This document shows, piece by piece, positions 31,415 to 43,290 of a stretch of DNA of 64,000 nucleotides. Under the pieces are notes generated by a model. That model made no database searches and had not been told where the DNA came from. It saw only the letters and a program-made list of their open reading frames with translations. Position numbers and translations under genes: made by a program. Origin of the DNA: Blattamonas nauphoetae (taxonomy: Eukaryota > Preaxostyla > Oxymonadida); contig JARBJD010000213.1 of assembly GCA_033064195.1 (NCBI GenBank), positions 62,001 through 126,000 on the forward strand. Direction: 5' to 3'. Numbering within the stretch: the first letter of the stretch is position 1; every line of letters starts with the position of its first letter.

Positions 31415-31843
31415 AACAGTTCGAGAACGTAGAGCAGGTTTTTGTCAACAGTCTTCTCTTAAACGATGAACGTCGAGCCGACTTTGTTACGTCCCAGAAT
31501 CGCCAATTGTTTCCACTGGCCGACTTCTTTTTTCCGTGCTTTTTCGACTTGTTCACACAATTAGGAATAAAACCCACCTCACCAGTGGAAGTGATGTTTG
31601 CCTCCCGAAAGCGAATTCTCCCTTCACGAAACATCCGCTTCATCCAAACGTTCTAATCTCTTCTCGTGTTCGACAAGAATCAGAAAGACGAACTGAACAG
31701 GCTGGTACCAGTACGGTTGTCATCCAGAATCAACATACTCCTCCCATGCTGGCTTTTTCTCAAACGATTCTCCAATGAGCTCGTTCCATATCCGCTCCAT
31801 CAAATTCCACCACCCTGGAGACTCAATGTAGAGGAGGAACCCG
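31415..31843. other. Host spacer right of the Polinton, no recognised gene
   Basis: A 91-codon plus-strand frame (EQFENVEQVFVNSLLLNDER...) crosses the Polinton edge and has no recognised domain. It may be the decayed N-terminal part of the transposase relic that follows, but I cannot align it with the longer relative at 53.5 kb. Confidence 0.35.
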
Positions 31844-32440
31844 GTGATCGGTATCCATGATATGAATCATTCCGGTTTCAATGTGAACGACAATAGCGTC
31901 AGACAGGCCCAAAATCATGCTAAGACAAATGAATACAAACCGTATGAGAAACCAAAACCTCCTGGGAATAGAAAGTATCTGGCCGAAGATTTTTCAATCC
32001 TGTTTCGAAGGATCGATCTAAATCCATCTGAGACATGCGAAGTTCAGCTCATCAAATCAAAACCACCGTTCAGAGAGTGTGAAGAATCCGCATGTAGAAA
32101 AGCGACAAAACGGCTTGGTCGCGCGAAGCGACGAACATACGTGTGCAATCGGTGCGACCGACACTCATATCTTTAAAAGATTAAGGCAGAGATGATTGGA
32201 GCAAGAGAAATAGTGCCTGAAGAATTGTAAGAAGAAGAGAGAATACTTGATCTTCATCACAAACATGCAGCTATTCAACGGAAATTCGTGGAGGACAGAA
32301 TTGATGCGTGCCATGCTGGAGAACATGTGATCCTGATGGACTTTAAAGAAAATTGATAAACGATCATTCGAGAGTATCAAGGAAGCAAAGACTTCAACAT
32401 ATTCCAACAACAAACACATCTTGGGTGTTGCATTTGCTCA
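31844..32440 (+). pseudogene. Decayed copy of an unassigned DDE transposase family
   Basis: The frame contains LGRAKRRTYVCNRCD, then after stop codons LDLHHKHAAIQRKFVEDRID, EHVILMDFKEN and NNKHILGVAFA. These match in order the better preserved gene at 52.8-55.0 kb (LKRAKRRTDVCQYCE, LNLYHQHKASVAQQR, SVLFLMDFKENW, FRNKHLLGFAF). Here the copy has several stops and lacks about 100 residues between DFKEN and NNKH, so it is a relic of the same transposon family, truncated at both ends. It starts 430 bp from the Polinton. Confidence 0.7.
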
Positions 32441-33155
32441 GAGCGCCTCGGAACGAAACAGTTGAACTATATTCATTATTTGTCGTGAAATTTTGAACCA
32501 TGATGGATTGTTCGTAGTTGCCGCACTATTCTCTCTCCTGTCACACTTTGTTCGAATCTCACCGACAACCCACTGTGCAAGTCGCCATCTCTCATGAAGG
32601 ACACGGAAAATCGCGGGTCGACTTGTAGAACTGGTGATCAGCAAAATACAGAACTTTATCCAATTCTTCGAAACTCTCCAATCAAATGCGATATCTCAGC
32701 CCATCCTATTTTTGAACCTTTCATTCCTCCTCCTTTTCTTAACCACAGCGTTTCGTGGCTTCCATCGACACCGTCTTAAAAACAGGAAAAAGTTGAATGC
32801 GTAGTTTTCCATTGAAAAAGAAGAACTTTGATCATTCATTCTGGTGGAAAGTGTATCAGAGCTGGAACGAAGGCTGAACAGCTGCTGGCTTTAGCCACAT
32901 TAATCATGATGATCTGCTGCGATGTTTGAACCTCCGCAAACGATTTGAGCAGATGGTAGCAAAAGTGAAGGGCCCCATTGGAGTTGGAAAAAATCATTTC
33001 ATGGAAGAATGCACCGCAGTATTTCCCCAACAAGACGAAATGCTCATTGATTGTGAGGAGTGGATGAACCGAATGAACTGAACTGAATCTGGTCCACCAA
33101 ATGGAGTTTTCCTCCATTTCAGTCGATCTCATTTAACTGTTGGTTTTTGATGGAG
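32441..33155. other. Region without a recognised gene
   Basis: Only short frames occur on both strands; it probably includes decayed 3' sequence of the preceding transposase relic. I see nothing else. Confidence 0.4.
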
Positions 33156-33780
33156 AATACAGGGTGTCGTTTGAAAACTTCGCACCCAATATGTGATTGA
33201 TTGAGTGTCTTTCTTGAGCTATCACCCCCACAATGTCTTCTTCTGTCATTCGGATTCGTGATCGATCGTTGATCGAATTGTGTTTCAACATGGGTTTAAA
33301 CGCCAAGGACGCCCATGCATTCCTTGCTCATTTCACGCAGGATCCTCCTTCATATTCACATGATACTCATCTCTATCGTCTCAAGCGATCTGGCGACTTC
33401 ATTCTCGAAGGTCAGAAGCCAAATCACAACAGATTCGAACCTCTCTTCGCTCAAATCCTCGTCCAGTTGGTTCAGATGGACGAATCCATCTCGATTGCTC
33501 GTCTTTCGCTTGCAACCGGTCATTCAAAGAATATGATCAAGAATTACCTCACAAACCATCTCTTCCTGGTCAAAAAATCTATAAAATGGGTTCCACATCA
33601 ACTAACAAATGCAAACAGACATCAATGAGTGCTCATTTCGCAGAGACTCCTCAACATTCTGGTCCCCCATTCGCGAACGACTTGAATCCATATTTTGACG
33701 GGAGACGAGAGTTGGATTTCTTGGTCTACCCCCACAATTTTTGAGTTGGGAGTATCATCCTGGATCACGTCATGTTTTAT

Positions 33781-34799
33781 CTTCTTCTGAATTCACAAGT
33801 GAGATTCAGTCACTATATACTGAAACGGCAACTGTTTGGCTGCAAAGACAACTTGTTTCCAGCGCTCCTGATTCGCCGATGTCAGAAAGATGTAGTATTC
33901 GGATGTATTGAGACCTCTCGGTGCCAAGACGAGACTAGCGGTATGAAAAGCATTTCAGAGGAGAAAGAAACACACTCATCAATAAAGTGTCACGTTTTCT
34001 CCTCAAAGGTGTTGTGAACTTGGTCCAGACGATCCACAAACATACGCAGGAAATGAGGGAAGTTGTGGACGCTCGGCACTTCCACTTTCACCAACTTGAT
34101 GGATGGCGTATCTTCCCAGTGTACGTTGTTCGCTTATGGGCACACCGGTCAAATCCTCACAGCCCGTAAAACAATTTTGAAGAAATTTGTCACAGAATCT
34201 TTTTTTGATGACATCCATTTTAACAAAAAAACACATTAAAGTGTTGGGAATCTGGAAAAAGAGGAAAAAACTCATATTTTACTCGTCAAAACACTACGCA
34301 AAAAAGGTCTTTCCTTTTTCGAGTAGTTTTTGTCGAGATCTTTATGATACCAATGCATTTTCTTGGGTGTCAACGCAACCATGACAAAGGTCGATTTCTC
34401 CTGCGAATTTGAAACAATTGTCCAAGCTACAATTGCCCAGCTTCAGGCGAAACAGGAGACAGTGGACCTGACTATAGAGAGTGTAACCGACGTGCTTGAC
34501 ACTCTGTCATTAGATATCAAACTTTTTCAAAAACAAGTATTCCAAAATTTGTGTGAAATGTGGTGAAAGTTCCTCTATTTTGACAGCAAGCCCACTTTTT
34601 CGTCTTGAGGTCGGTCTGTCTCAATGTATACCGCTTTGACCTCAAGGTGAGAGGCCCTGCCAATGGCAATCTGGTTTCTATTTCGTCGATTTCCTATCAT
34701 TCTCCTCTTCAACTTTGTTCTAAATCAGAGAGATACAACGAAAATGGAGAGGTGAAACGGGGATCGGACATATAGTTCGCACATTTCATCATCATACTG
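33781..34799. other. Sequence inside the split mariner relic, no recognised gene
   Basis: About 1 kb between the mariner 5' part and the pogo-like relic. Only short frames are present; it may be noncoding 3' sequence of the inserted element. Confidence 0.35.
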
Positions 34800-35830
34800 C
34801 AATCATGAGGAAATTTGGCTTGATCTCACTACAGACTCGAGATCTGTGAATCTTATCGTCTGGTTTTCATCAAACCCATAATTCAGTGAAAATGTTGGGA
34901 TAAGGAGAGTTCGTTTGTGGCTTTTTTTGGTTTTATCGAATGCGCAATTCTCTGCCTCCAATTTAGCTCTCATGGCTTCGATCACATCGTGATCGACAGC
35001 AGGGACGATCCCATTCTCCAGACGTTTCACAACCAAGCCTGTTGCAATGAAGGCTTAACGAATTTGCACGGGTGTCGATGACTTTTGAAAGGCTATGGTC
35101 GCCACACACTTCTATCTGTAAGGAGGACAGCTGTTTAATCGAGAAGGCCTGTATCCTGCTTTCGTATCTAGACGGCAGGAATCAATTCCAATTGAATACG
35201 TTCAAGGAAAATGCTAGAATCCACCCATTGAGACGACGAATTTTCCAACAACAAAGAATGGTCTTTCACAGCTGCCGCCTAGATATAAAACCGGAACGAT
35301 GGTCAAAGTGGATTCAGATCGAGCAATTGGATAGTGTGCTTGACTCTTCTGATGAACGGGAAGCATGTATTCCTGCGAACTGGCATCTTCGTGAGCGTGA
35401 AATTGAGATTCATCACAATGGAAGATGAAACTGGATGGAACTGTGTTAGTTATTTTTCTTAGATCATCTTCAAACCGAACAAGATGCTCGGGGTCAACTA
35501 TCATCCGATAGATGTCAAGTGGTTCGATCAAACCGTCATCTATTTCGTTTTGATTCCCTTCAAGCAGCCTGACGTGGTTGCTTTCAGAAACTTGAAACCA
35601 AAATCTGTCAGACAGATCTTTCTTCCAATCGGCAATCTTCAATAGTTCACTCGTCGATCCAGCCTCCATCATTTTCTGAACAACTTCCTTCTCTTTCATT
35701 ATCTCCTTCATCCGCGTCTCTTTGTTCACTCTATAATCAACTTTTCCCTCTTCCAATCTAATCCCCTTCCCAACCAGTCAACCACTTCCAAACATCAACC
35801 AAACGTGACTGGATCAGGCCCGAACAGTCC
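34800..35830 (-). pseudogene. Pogo/DDE_1-type transposase relic nested in the mariner relic
   Basis: On the minus strand the frame 35214..35756 contains SSFIFHCDESQFHAHEDASS then STLTIVPVLYLGGSCERPFF, the F.CDE...L....A.GS..P pattern of pogo/Tigger/Tc5-type (DDE_1) transposases with the first catalytic Asp. After decayed sequence (FNWNQFLPSRYESRIQAF) a C-terminal tail follows (34803..35036). Several stops and frame changes are present, so it is inactive. It sits, in opposite orientation, between the two halves of the mariner relic, which suggests it inserted there later. Confidence 0.55.
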
Positions 35831-36594
35831 AAATGTGGACATTTCTTCCAATATTGAAAAAACAGTTGAACTGATTTGATTCATCTTCAAAACTGAGTAT
35901 GCCACACCTGGACAAAACTGTCTAGTCCTGGATATTGGACGAGAATGCACAAAACAACTCTTTAATCATGAGATCACAATATCCTGGCATCTCTCGACCG
36001 TTTTTGTTCACACCGTCCACAGACACAACCAATTATCCTTCATTATGACAATGCGGTCCCGCATACCGCGTAAATTGTCCAAGAGTACCTCCAAGAAAAT
36101 GAAATCACGCTGATACCCCATCCACCGTATTCCCCAGACTTGTCCCCTTGTGATTTCGCGATATTCGGCCGGTTGAAAGACAACATGGAGAAACGTGTCT
36201 TCAACAACACCTAACAATTAACGCGAGTAATTTTAGCCCAAATGAATAGAACAACAGAAAATATGCGTATTAGAATATTTGAAAACTGGATCAAACGGTG
36301 CCAGCATGTGATTAGGCGAAATGGGGAATATTTTGACAAGGGTATGACATTTTCTCTCAAAACATTCTTTATCCGAGTTAGAACTGGAGAGAAGATATCA
36401 ATGTGAAAGAGCAACCGTCAATCGCTTTCGATGATGATGGCCAGGGTTCATACATTGATCTCACGGATCTCAGGGTTTTTTGATCCCACCAAATTTTCAC
36501 ATTCCCGCTTCCATTCGTGATGATCGTGTCGAGACGATTGAAAATTCGCATTGAAAAAGAGCGTGAGAATGGAAGTGGAGAAAACTCAGCGTTT

Positions 36595-37425
36595 TAACGG
36601 ATTAGATGGGTAGTGGAGCAATATTTGATCCGGAAACACGCGAGAAAGAAGACAAACTCTTCCCGTTCCATGATGGGGTTCGAAACCCCATAAAAATGGA
36701 GTTGAAAGACGGAGATCTTGAGGAAAATGGTTCGATGTGAAAGGTTAGAAGAATACCAACCTGTACACTTGAATTTTCCTCGAAAAAGGTGATGCACAAA
36801 GATGAAGACCTGAGATGCATCGTCTGGCCATGGATACTACGTCCAGTATGAATACGAATGACTATCATATATTACAAGTCGTTGGAGTGTCTTCTACACT
36901 TCAGTCGCTTCCACTTGCATTTTGTTTCCTATCCACAGAAACAGCCAGCCAATATCGAAACGCTCTCTCGGAATTAAAGAAAGTTGTGTTAACTGACCCT
37001 GCAGTCAGTATTACGGACAAGGATGCCAGAATTCGATCGGCAATCCAATCTGTATTTCCTTCGACTCAACGTCGACTCTGCTCTTGGCATGCAGCCGAGA
37101 GCGTCTTTACGAAGGCTCGATCCTTCTATCAGCTGGAGCAGTTTACACATACTCAAAATCTGATGAAATCTCGGCATATTCGTCCCTGGAGTCGAATTGG
37201 TGGCTCGTTCGCAAGTCAGTTTGTGAATTCTCCACGAAATGCTTTCTCCGCTTCCGTTTCACCATGACAGGTCTTTGTGAAGGAGCACACTCATCTCTCA
37301 AATTGTTCCTTAGAACATCCCACTTCAACCTCGATTTGATTTTTCGATTGTTGTCTCAGCACGCAACACTAAGGCACAGGCGAGTGAGACCAGGAAACAC
37401 AAAATGCTGTGAGTATACTCTCTTT
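36595..37425 (+). pseudogene. MULE (Mutator-like) transposase relic
   Basis: The frame from 36815 reads MHRLAMDTTSSMNTNDYHIL, QSLPLAFCFLSTETASQYRN, ALSELKKVVLTDPAVSITDK with DARIRSAIQSVFPSTQRRL and CSWHAAESV. This is the MULE core: first catalytic Asp in the DTT block, second in the TDKD block, and the C-x2-H signature. A frame change near 37150-37200 leads to NWWLVRKSVCEFSTKCFLRF, LCEGAHSSLKLFLRTSHFNL, which matches the downstream region where the last acidic residue (E in the EGAHS block) lies. One frame change and missing ends make it a relic; MULE ends and the 8-9 bp target repeat were not found. Confidence 0.72.
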
Positions 37426-40400
37426 CACAAGATCGTCAAATTTCTATTCATTCACAACCATGAATTCAGCACAAATATTTCCTTCATCCATTCGACTCCA
37501 TCGTTTCCCACTTCACTCGCACAAATGGTCATTTTTATTGTCATACATGGTGTGGTCTTACGATATTAATAGTTTTGGTGAAATTTTTGATAAGAATTCT
37601 GTTTGTCAGAAACCACAAGACGAGAAATCTGGTCGGTCAACCGGTTCAGTCAAAACAGATATTGTGGGAGTTCGAGAAAGAAGTGGCAAAAGAGTAGTTG
37701 GAGCGTGATATCCCGAAAACATTTGTCTGATTGTGACTGGAAGGGGAACTGGCCCGGTCAAAAGTTTGCTTCGGGTGACTGTTTAACTTCTCCCCCAGTG
37801 ATATTTCCGATTTCTCCAGATAGCCTCGTCAATTTCTAGTCTTTCATTCCAGACTTATCCACGCACGCTCCAAATCATACTCCCCAAATATCCAATTGTG
37901 TCCTCTCCTTTGAGAAAAAGAACCGATGTGTGCCGAGCTGTAACGCCAGTCCATAGAAAGGACTAGATTGCCAGAATATAACCTATGTCGATGTTTCTCT
38001 CTTGAAATGTTGTTCCCGCGAAGACGGAACGAACTATACCACATCTTGGGCAATTCCAAAAAGGATTCATGTCATTCCTTCGTTTTCATTGAGTTGGAAT
38101 TCGGCATTTCCCACACTTGTGAATGATTCAGGCTTTTTGGTGTCATTCAAAAGTCCTCCAGTTTTCACCCCAGAGGCGACAAAGTCGCTGGAGATTCAAG
38201 TGGAAGTTCAGGATGTTCCAGTTTCCCATCCAGTCTAAACGGGGAACGCCAGCTCGCTCAAGCCGATTAAAACCATCAAAGAAAGAGACCCCTCGTAGGC
38301 CAATACAAAGCTCGCTCATGCACGACGAGCAAACAAGCAACGAAAAAGATCTTGCAGGTAGCCCACAGAATGACGTTCAACACCAGTCATAGTAAATGCT
38401 TGTCGTTGTGATTTTCCAATGGAAAAGAAAAGAAGAAGCATCATCAGAACCATCATCTTAATTCTGTGATGATAGGCATATGTCCCAGAAAAAGCGCTTC
38501 TTCGGTTGAAACAGCGTTGACAATACCACCATGCTTTTTTATTTCTAATCAGAATCATTGTCTTTGTCCTGCGATTGCACTTCCATTCAACAACCGTTTA
38601 ATAAATAACAGAAGTGCAGAGCCATATGAGAGTTTTTTCTGTGCTGTTGAAAATAGATTAAAAGATTTTGATCTCCAGAGGAGTGAGAGCTACCGGCATT
38701 TCAAATTTCTAATTCTGAACATCCCATACTTTTTTTCTGAGAGAACTGTTCTGGTGAGAGTCGATCTTCCACTCAAATACTCAAGAAATGGAATGAAAAA
38801 ATGAAGAATGCATGAAGAAGAATGATGACAAGTCGATGATGAATGGAAAAATGCGCACTAGAGACAAGTGGCATGAAGGCGAAGTTGAAAATGAGGTTGG
38901 GAGAGATGAAAACGCCTCCAAACAAGTGTTTTTTCACTTGGGAAGAGTTTTTGTTTTTTCCACAGCAAAACCAGTTCTGATAAGAACGATTTGGGATCCA
39001 GAGTTCAATTCTCGCCGAGAATTGGAAGAATGAACTTTAAATTGTTTTTTTCTTAGTTTGACCATTTGTGTCACTTGGTGAAAAAATCTCGATTATGTCC
39101 AGGTTCATCGATAAAACCGGGTGTATCATTGAACAATCAATTGTGAAGTTCATTTTGACAACATTCCACCAAGTGAATCACATTTTTCATTGGTATTTGC
39201 TATTTTTAAACTCGAATAAAGTGATTCCAATTCCGGAACAATATTGTAAAAAGATGAAAAACAAACCACAAATATTGGGGATGATGTCCTTGATCGATCA
39301 AAGGAAACGAGATCAAAATCGGTTGAGAATTCATGGATCCGTGAATGGTTGAGAAAAAGTGAACAACAAAATCGTCCTTGATCCACCAAAACAAGGAAGA
39401 ATATGCAAGGTCTTGGGAAGGAAAAGAAAAAAGAAGTTGCCAGTTCGCGAGTTTGATTGCTTCACATTCTGAATAGAAATCTTCAACCGTCTTCGCACAA
39501 GTCACATAGATCCGTGCAGTTGTTTGGCGGTGTTAGTGTTGAAGTGTGTGAATAGAACCAAGATTGTGGGATAAGCCCGGGGAAAATGGTGTTGAATTGA
39601 CAGTACAGTGAGTACCTGGATTCGAAGATGAGTCGGTGAGATTCGAAGAATTGAAAATGGCCAATTAGTGAGGAGTTAGCATCATCGTCAGTAATTCTGA
39701 AGGTCGAAGGAAAAGGAGATGTTCTCAGCATGTTCAGGACTTTTTGACCAAGTGGTGAAGTGACTTGAATCCATGTTCTGTGGGATGAACTCATATCATC
39801 ATCTGATAAAGAACACTCTCTGTTCGATTCCTGTGAATACTCCTCGTCTTCTACATCTGTCCAAATGGGTCGAAATTTTTGAAGTCATAAATAAAGATCA
39901 TTTTGTTTCGAGTGAGATCTCTTGATCACAAATCACGCCTGACACATGTAGAAGCATACTTCATACCAATAAATGTTATTTCAATGTGATTACTCGTCAT
40001 TTTTGTTCATTTGGTTCGATCCGCCCACTGTCAGTAGGATCGGATGTCATGAAATTGAAAAACCGATTTGTTGCACTCCTGTATCATGCCAGGACTTCAG
40101 TGGTCAGATTCTAACTCTCACAGGATGCTCTGAAAGCCGACGTGAGCCACACCGACGATCGCGACATCGACACTTGTCAATCGATTTTAAAGTCCTCACT
40201 TGTCACTTTCAGTCTGATAATGGCTCCTCTGTGTGACTCTCTTCCTATTTTTTCTTTCACTCCTCTCTTTAGACCTATTACAGTTTCCATGATATGCCCG
40301 ACTGGTGTCCCAACTTTGCTAATTCTGTGCGCATGGGCGCAGAGGTGTATACTCTTCTGAAGGGGATTGTGAAAATCCGCTTCTGGATTGATGCCATGAA

Positions 40401-41256
40401 CGGTCATCTTGGAATCAACTGCGAGACTATCAACGAGGTCACAGGAGACGAGGACAACTTCAACAGCTTCCAATTTCATCGAAGCCTTGATTCCCAGACA
40501 TATTGAAGTTGTGAAAGATTGTGCCATTGGCTCTCCCAGCTGGAAGTAGATTGCACAGCGCTGTACTGTCTCGTTTAATTTCTTCTCTCTCACAATAACA
40601 TAAGTTCTCGTTCGATTCTTCTTCTTTTTCTATTTTTGATAAAGGATATCCATGAATGCCTCTTGTTTAAAATGACGAAGAAAATTGACGACAATCGGAA
40701 GAATGAACCCACTCAAAATGAAATCGTCATGAAACAAACTGTCAGGAATGAAACACAGCATTTGAAGAGGACAGCGGTAGTGACGGATGAATGTATGATC
40801 AACACTGCGGGCAGAACCATTGACGGTTCCAAACCTTCACATGTTCAAGAGAGAAGCGAGGTGTCTAATGGAGGTGTCAGGTCTAGGATTGGATGAAGAG
40901 AAAAAGCGTACTGACTGCAGGTCCAAACGACAAACTCCAATATATCATAGTTCACCTCAGTCCAATCGTGGAAGGCGATGAAATGGTGAGAATGTGGGCA
41001 CATTCCGGTTTGACCATAAATTCGTGCTGTTTTCCACGACGGCCCAAGTGTTCACATTCCGAAAGATAGTCTGATCACAATGGATCAGGAGGTGACGATA
41101 TCGATGTTGGTGTGTCCTGCCGCACAGGATGACAACAGGAAAGTCACGTGAAGAGAAGGATGATTCTATTTCTTCACCTTCTCATGATTTCATGGCTAGA
41201 TGGCAGTGACAGTCCGTGGATTAAGGTTGGTCTCAATCCAAAGATAACTGATATGC
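37426..41256. other. Long region without a firmly recognised gene
   Basis: Several 70-140-codon frames occur on both strands. On the minus strand 39206-39870 two frames read like host exons (TWIQVTSPLGQKVLNMLRTS with FRITDDDANSSL, then CAKTVEDFYSECEAIKLANW), possibly joined through a GTACTC donor near 39615; the reading is suggestive of a coding gene of unknown family. A 138-codon minus frame at 40177..40593 has no recognised domain. Otherwise nothing is recognised. Confidence 0.35.
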
Positions 41257-42144
41257 AGTCACGGACAAAAGTAAGTGGCCACCCCTTCCTGCATTTATGA
41301 ACAGATGATTTTTCACACTTTTTTCGTAAACACTTCACATTCATGAAAGACGGTAATTTTTCAAATATAAAACAAGAATAGTGTGGTGAAGTGGAAATCA
41401 AGAGATTTGACTGATGTGCCCTGGGAGGCACTTTTGATTGCGGATGTCACAATATGTCTCCTCTTCCAAGAAGAGGAGATGTGACCTGTATAGTCTGTTC
41501 CTCCACTGAGAGCTCTCAACTTCCACTCCTCTCAGAGATACTGGAGGATCCGCGACGAAAAAGTGTGTTTTCTCTCTTCTTCATCCCTCTTCAGCCAGCT
41601 TTGTAAAGACATCAAACTCTCTCTCTGACGATGTTATTAAGTATTCTCACTTTCTCTCAATTGTAATGACCTGCTGTAGAGAACATGAGATTCGCACATT
41701 TTCTCCCACATTTTTTCACACCAAAACTGTCAGCTTTCAATCGAACAAGGACAGAATAAGCATTCTGACGACAAGTTAAAGAGGTTGGAAGAGTTGCACG
41801 GATGTCAGAAGAGGGATGAAGAAGAGAGAAAACACACTTTTTCGTCGCGGATCCTCCAGTATCTCTGAGAGGAGTGGAAGTTGAGAGCTCTCAGTGGAGG
41901 AACAGACTATACAGGTCACATCTCCTCTTCTTGGAAGAGGAGACATATTGTGACATCCGCAATCAAAAGTGCCTCCCAGGGCACATCAGTCAAATCTCTT
42001 GATTTCCACTTCACCACACTATTCTTGTTTTATATTTGAAAAATTACCGTCTTTCATGAATGTGAAGTGTTTACGAAAAAAGTGTGAAAAATCATCTGTT
42101 CATAAATGCAGGAAGGGGTGGCCACTTACTTTTGTCCGTGACTG
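41257..42144. mobile_element. Fold-back nonautonomous DNA transposon (MITE-like), 888 bp
   Basis: Two inverted arms of about 337 bp (41257..41593 and 41808..42144) appear identical base for base and flank a 214-bp unique centre. The ends CAGTCACGGACAAAAGTAAG resemble Tc1/mariner termini (CAGT...ACAAAAGTA...GGCCACC). No coding capacity is present. The flanking bases are ATG on both sides rather than a clear TA target duplication. Arm identity implies recent spread or ongoing conversion. It directly follows the 3' end of the host-like gene at 42.2-43.3 kb. Confidence 0.85.
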
Positions 42145-42189
42145 ATGAGAGGGATGTGACGGGTCTTGCTAATGAAGATTGTTCGAGTT

Positions 42190-43290
42190 AGAAGTCCGAC
42201 AGGGTTTTCAACAACATCGAGAAAAGTAGTAGTTGTCACTATTGAGGAAAAATGATCGATAAATTGACGACAAACCAGTCTTTCAATGATTCCCGCGAAA
42301 ATCGGTGGACATGATCAGCTAATTGATTATTGCAGGCATAGTGCTCTCCAATGGTTGTCATTGCAATGTTCGAGGCGGCTATCATTTCAAGAACGAATAA
42401 TGTGACAGACCGAGTTGTTCTTGTTCAGCTGCACTTTGATAGGAAATGGATTGATTGTGTACGAGGAGTGGGGACAGGGCGTATGATATAGTGAGAAACA
42501 GAAGATTGAAATCGCCAGGTTGAAGCAAGGGTGGTGGATGATCGCGATATTGCCTTGGCTCTGAAATAATTGATGGCATGTCGGATGGTAGTCCAAGATC
42601 AGGTTGGGAGTCATCACAATCTTGAAAGAGGGAAAGGATGTACTCAGTGAGTGTATTGCAGACATCGAATGAGATAAATCTTGCGGAAACGGCGAAGGAA
42701 TAAAGAATTGCTCCGAATGATTTGGATCGAAGTTGCTGTCCAGAGTCGGTTGCAATGAAGATGAGAGCTCGATGAAAATCTTCGAAAGCTTGAACAATGG
42801 CATGTGATGGTGAGAGTGTGTCATTGAGGAATATGAGTGAAATGGGTTGAGATGTTTCAAGTCGTGCAGATATTTTGTTGAGAATGGAATATAAAGTGTG
42901 ATTGATTGATGGTGATTGATCCTCGAGAGAATTGGAGTTAATGAGGGCCTCAAGTTCATCAGCCACTTCAGAAAATGATGTGAGACTGGCAGAAACTTCT
43001 GGACGAGATAGTTGATCATCATACAACCGGATGTCAGTCGATGTGTCTTTTGGCTGAAGTGTGTCTCCTAGTTTCGTCTTTGTTCCAGTTCTTTGCCGAG
43101 GTGAGTAATGAGGCGACAAAATCGATGGATCTTGCAGATTTTTGAGCTTACGACCATTTTTTGAACAGTTGGAGTGGGTTTCTCAAAGTTATCTTGGTTT
43201 TGTCAACGATGTGTGGAGCGACACCTCTGTCCTCGTCAAAAGCAGTTTGCTCTTCATTCAGTGCCATTCATAATAACAAAGACAGGTGTG
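42190..43290 (-). CDS. Host-like alpha-helical protein of unknown function, multi-exon
   Basis: The main open segment (42382 to about 43125, no ATG at its 5' end) encodes about 245 residues: DDQLSRPEVSASLTSFSEVA, then helical Leu/Ser-rich stretches (YSILNKISARLETSQPISLI; FGAILYSFAVSARFISFDVC). An upstream segment near 43170-43260 (EEQTAFDEDRGVAPHIVDKT) and a downstream one near 42200-42370 (SVTLFVLEMIAASNIAMTTI, then GEHYACNNQLADHVHRF) look coding in other frames and are probably spliced exons, but I could not fix the junctions. The helical pattern could be HEAT-like. No family is recognised. Confidence 0.45.

Larger units (their letters stand above)
33156..36380 (+). mobile_element. Mariner-type (Tc1/mariner) transposon relic, apparently split by another insertion
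   Basis: The 5' part (33233-33780) starts MSSSVIRIRDRSLIELCF and has the helix-turn-helix region, then VKKSIKWVPHQLT and a decayed LTGDESWISW-like stretch, the mariner linker and first catalytic Asp region. The 3' part (36010-36360) has ILHYDNAVPHTA, EITLIPHPPYSPDLSPCDFA with IFGRLKDNMEKR, and ENWIKRCQHVIRRNGEYFDK: the second catalytic Asp, the third acidic residue block (PYSPDLSPCDF, mariner DD34D type) and the C-terminal helix. They lie 2.2 kb apart where about 0.25 kb is expected, and several stops break each part. A possible left end (ACAGGGTGTCGTTTGAAAAC) lies at about 33160; I found no matching right end. Confidence 0.75.

Noticed and set aside
40177-40593. 138-codon minus-strand frame as a real gene
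   Set aside because: No domain, no splice context and a partly open opposite strand; kept only as a mention in the surrounding region.
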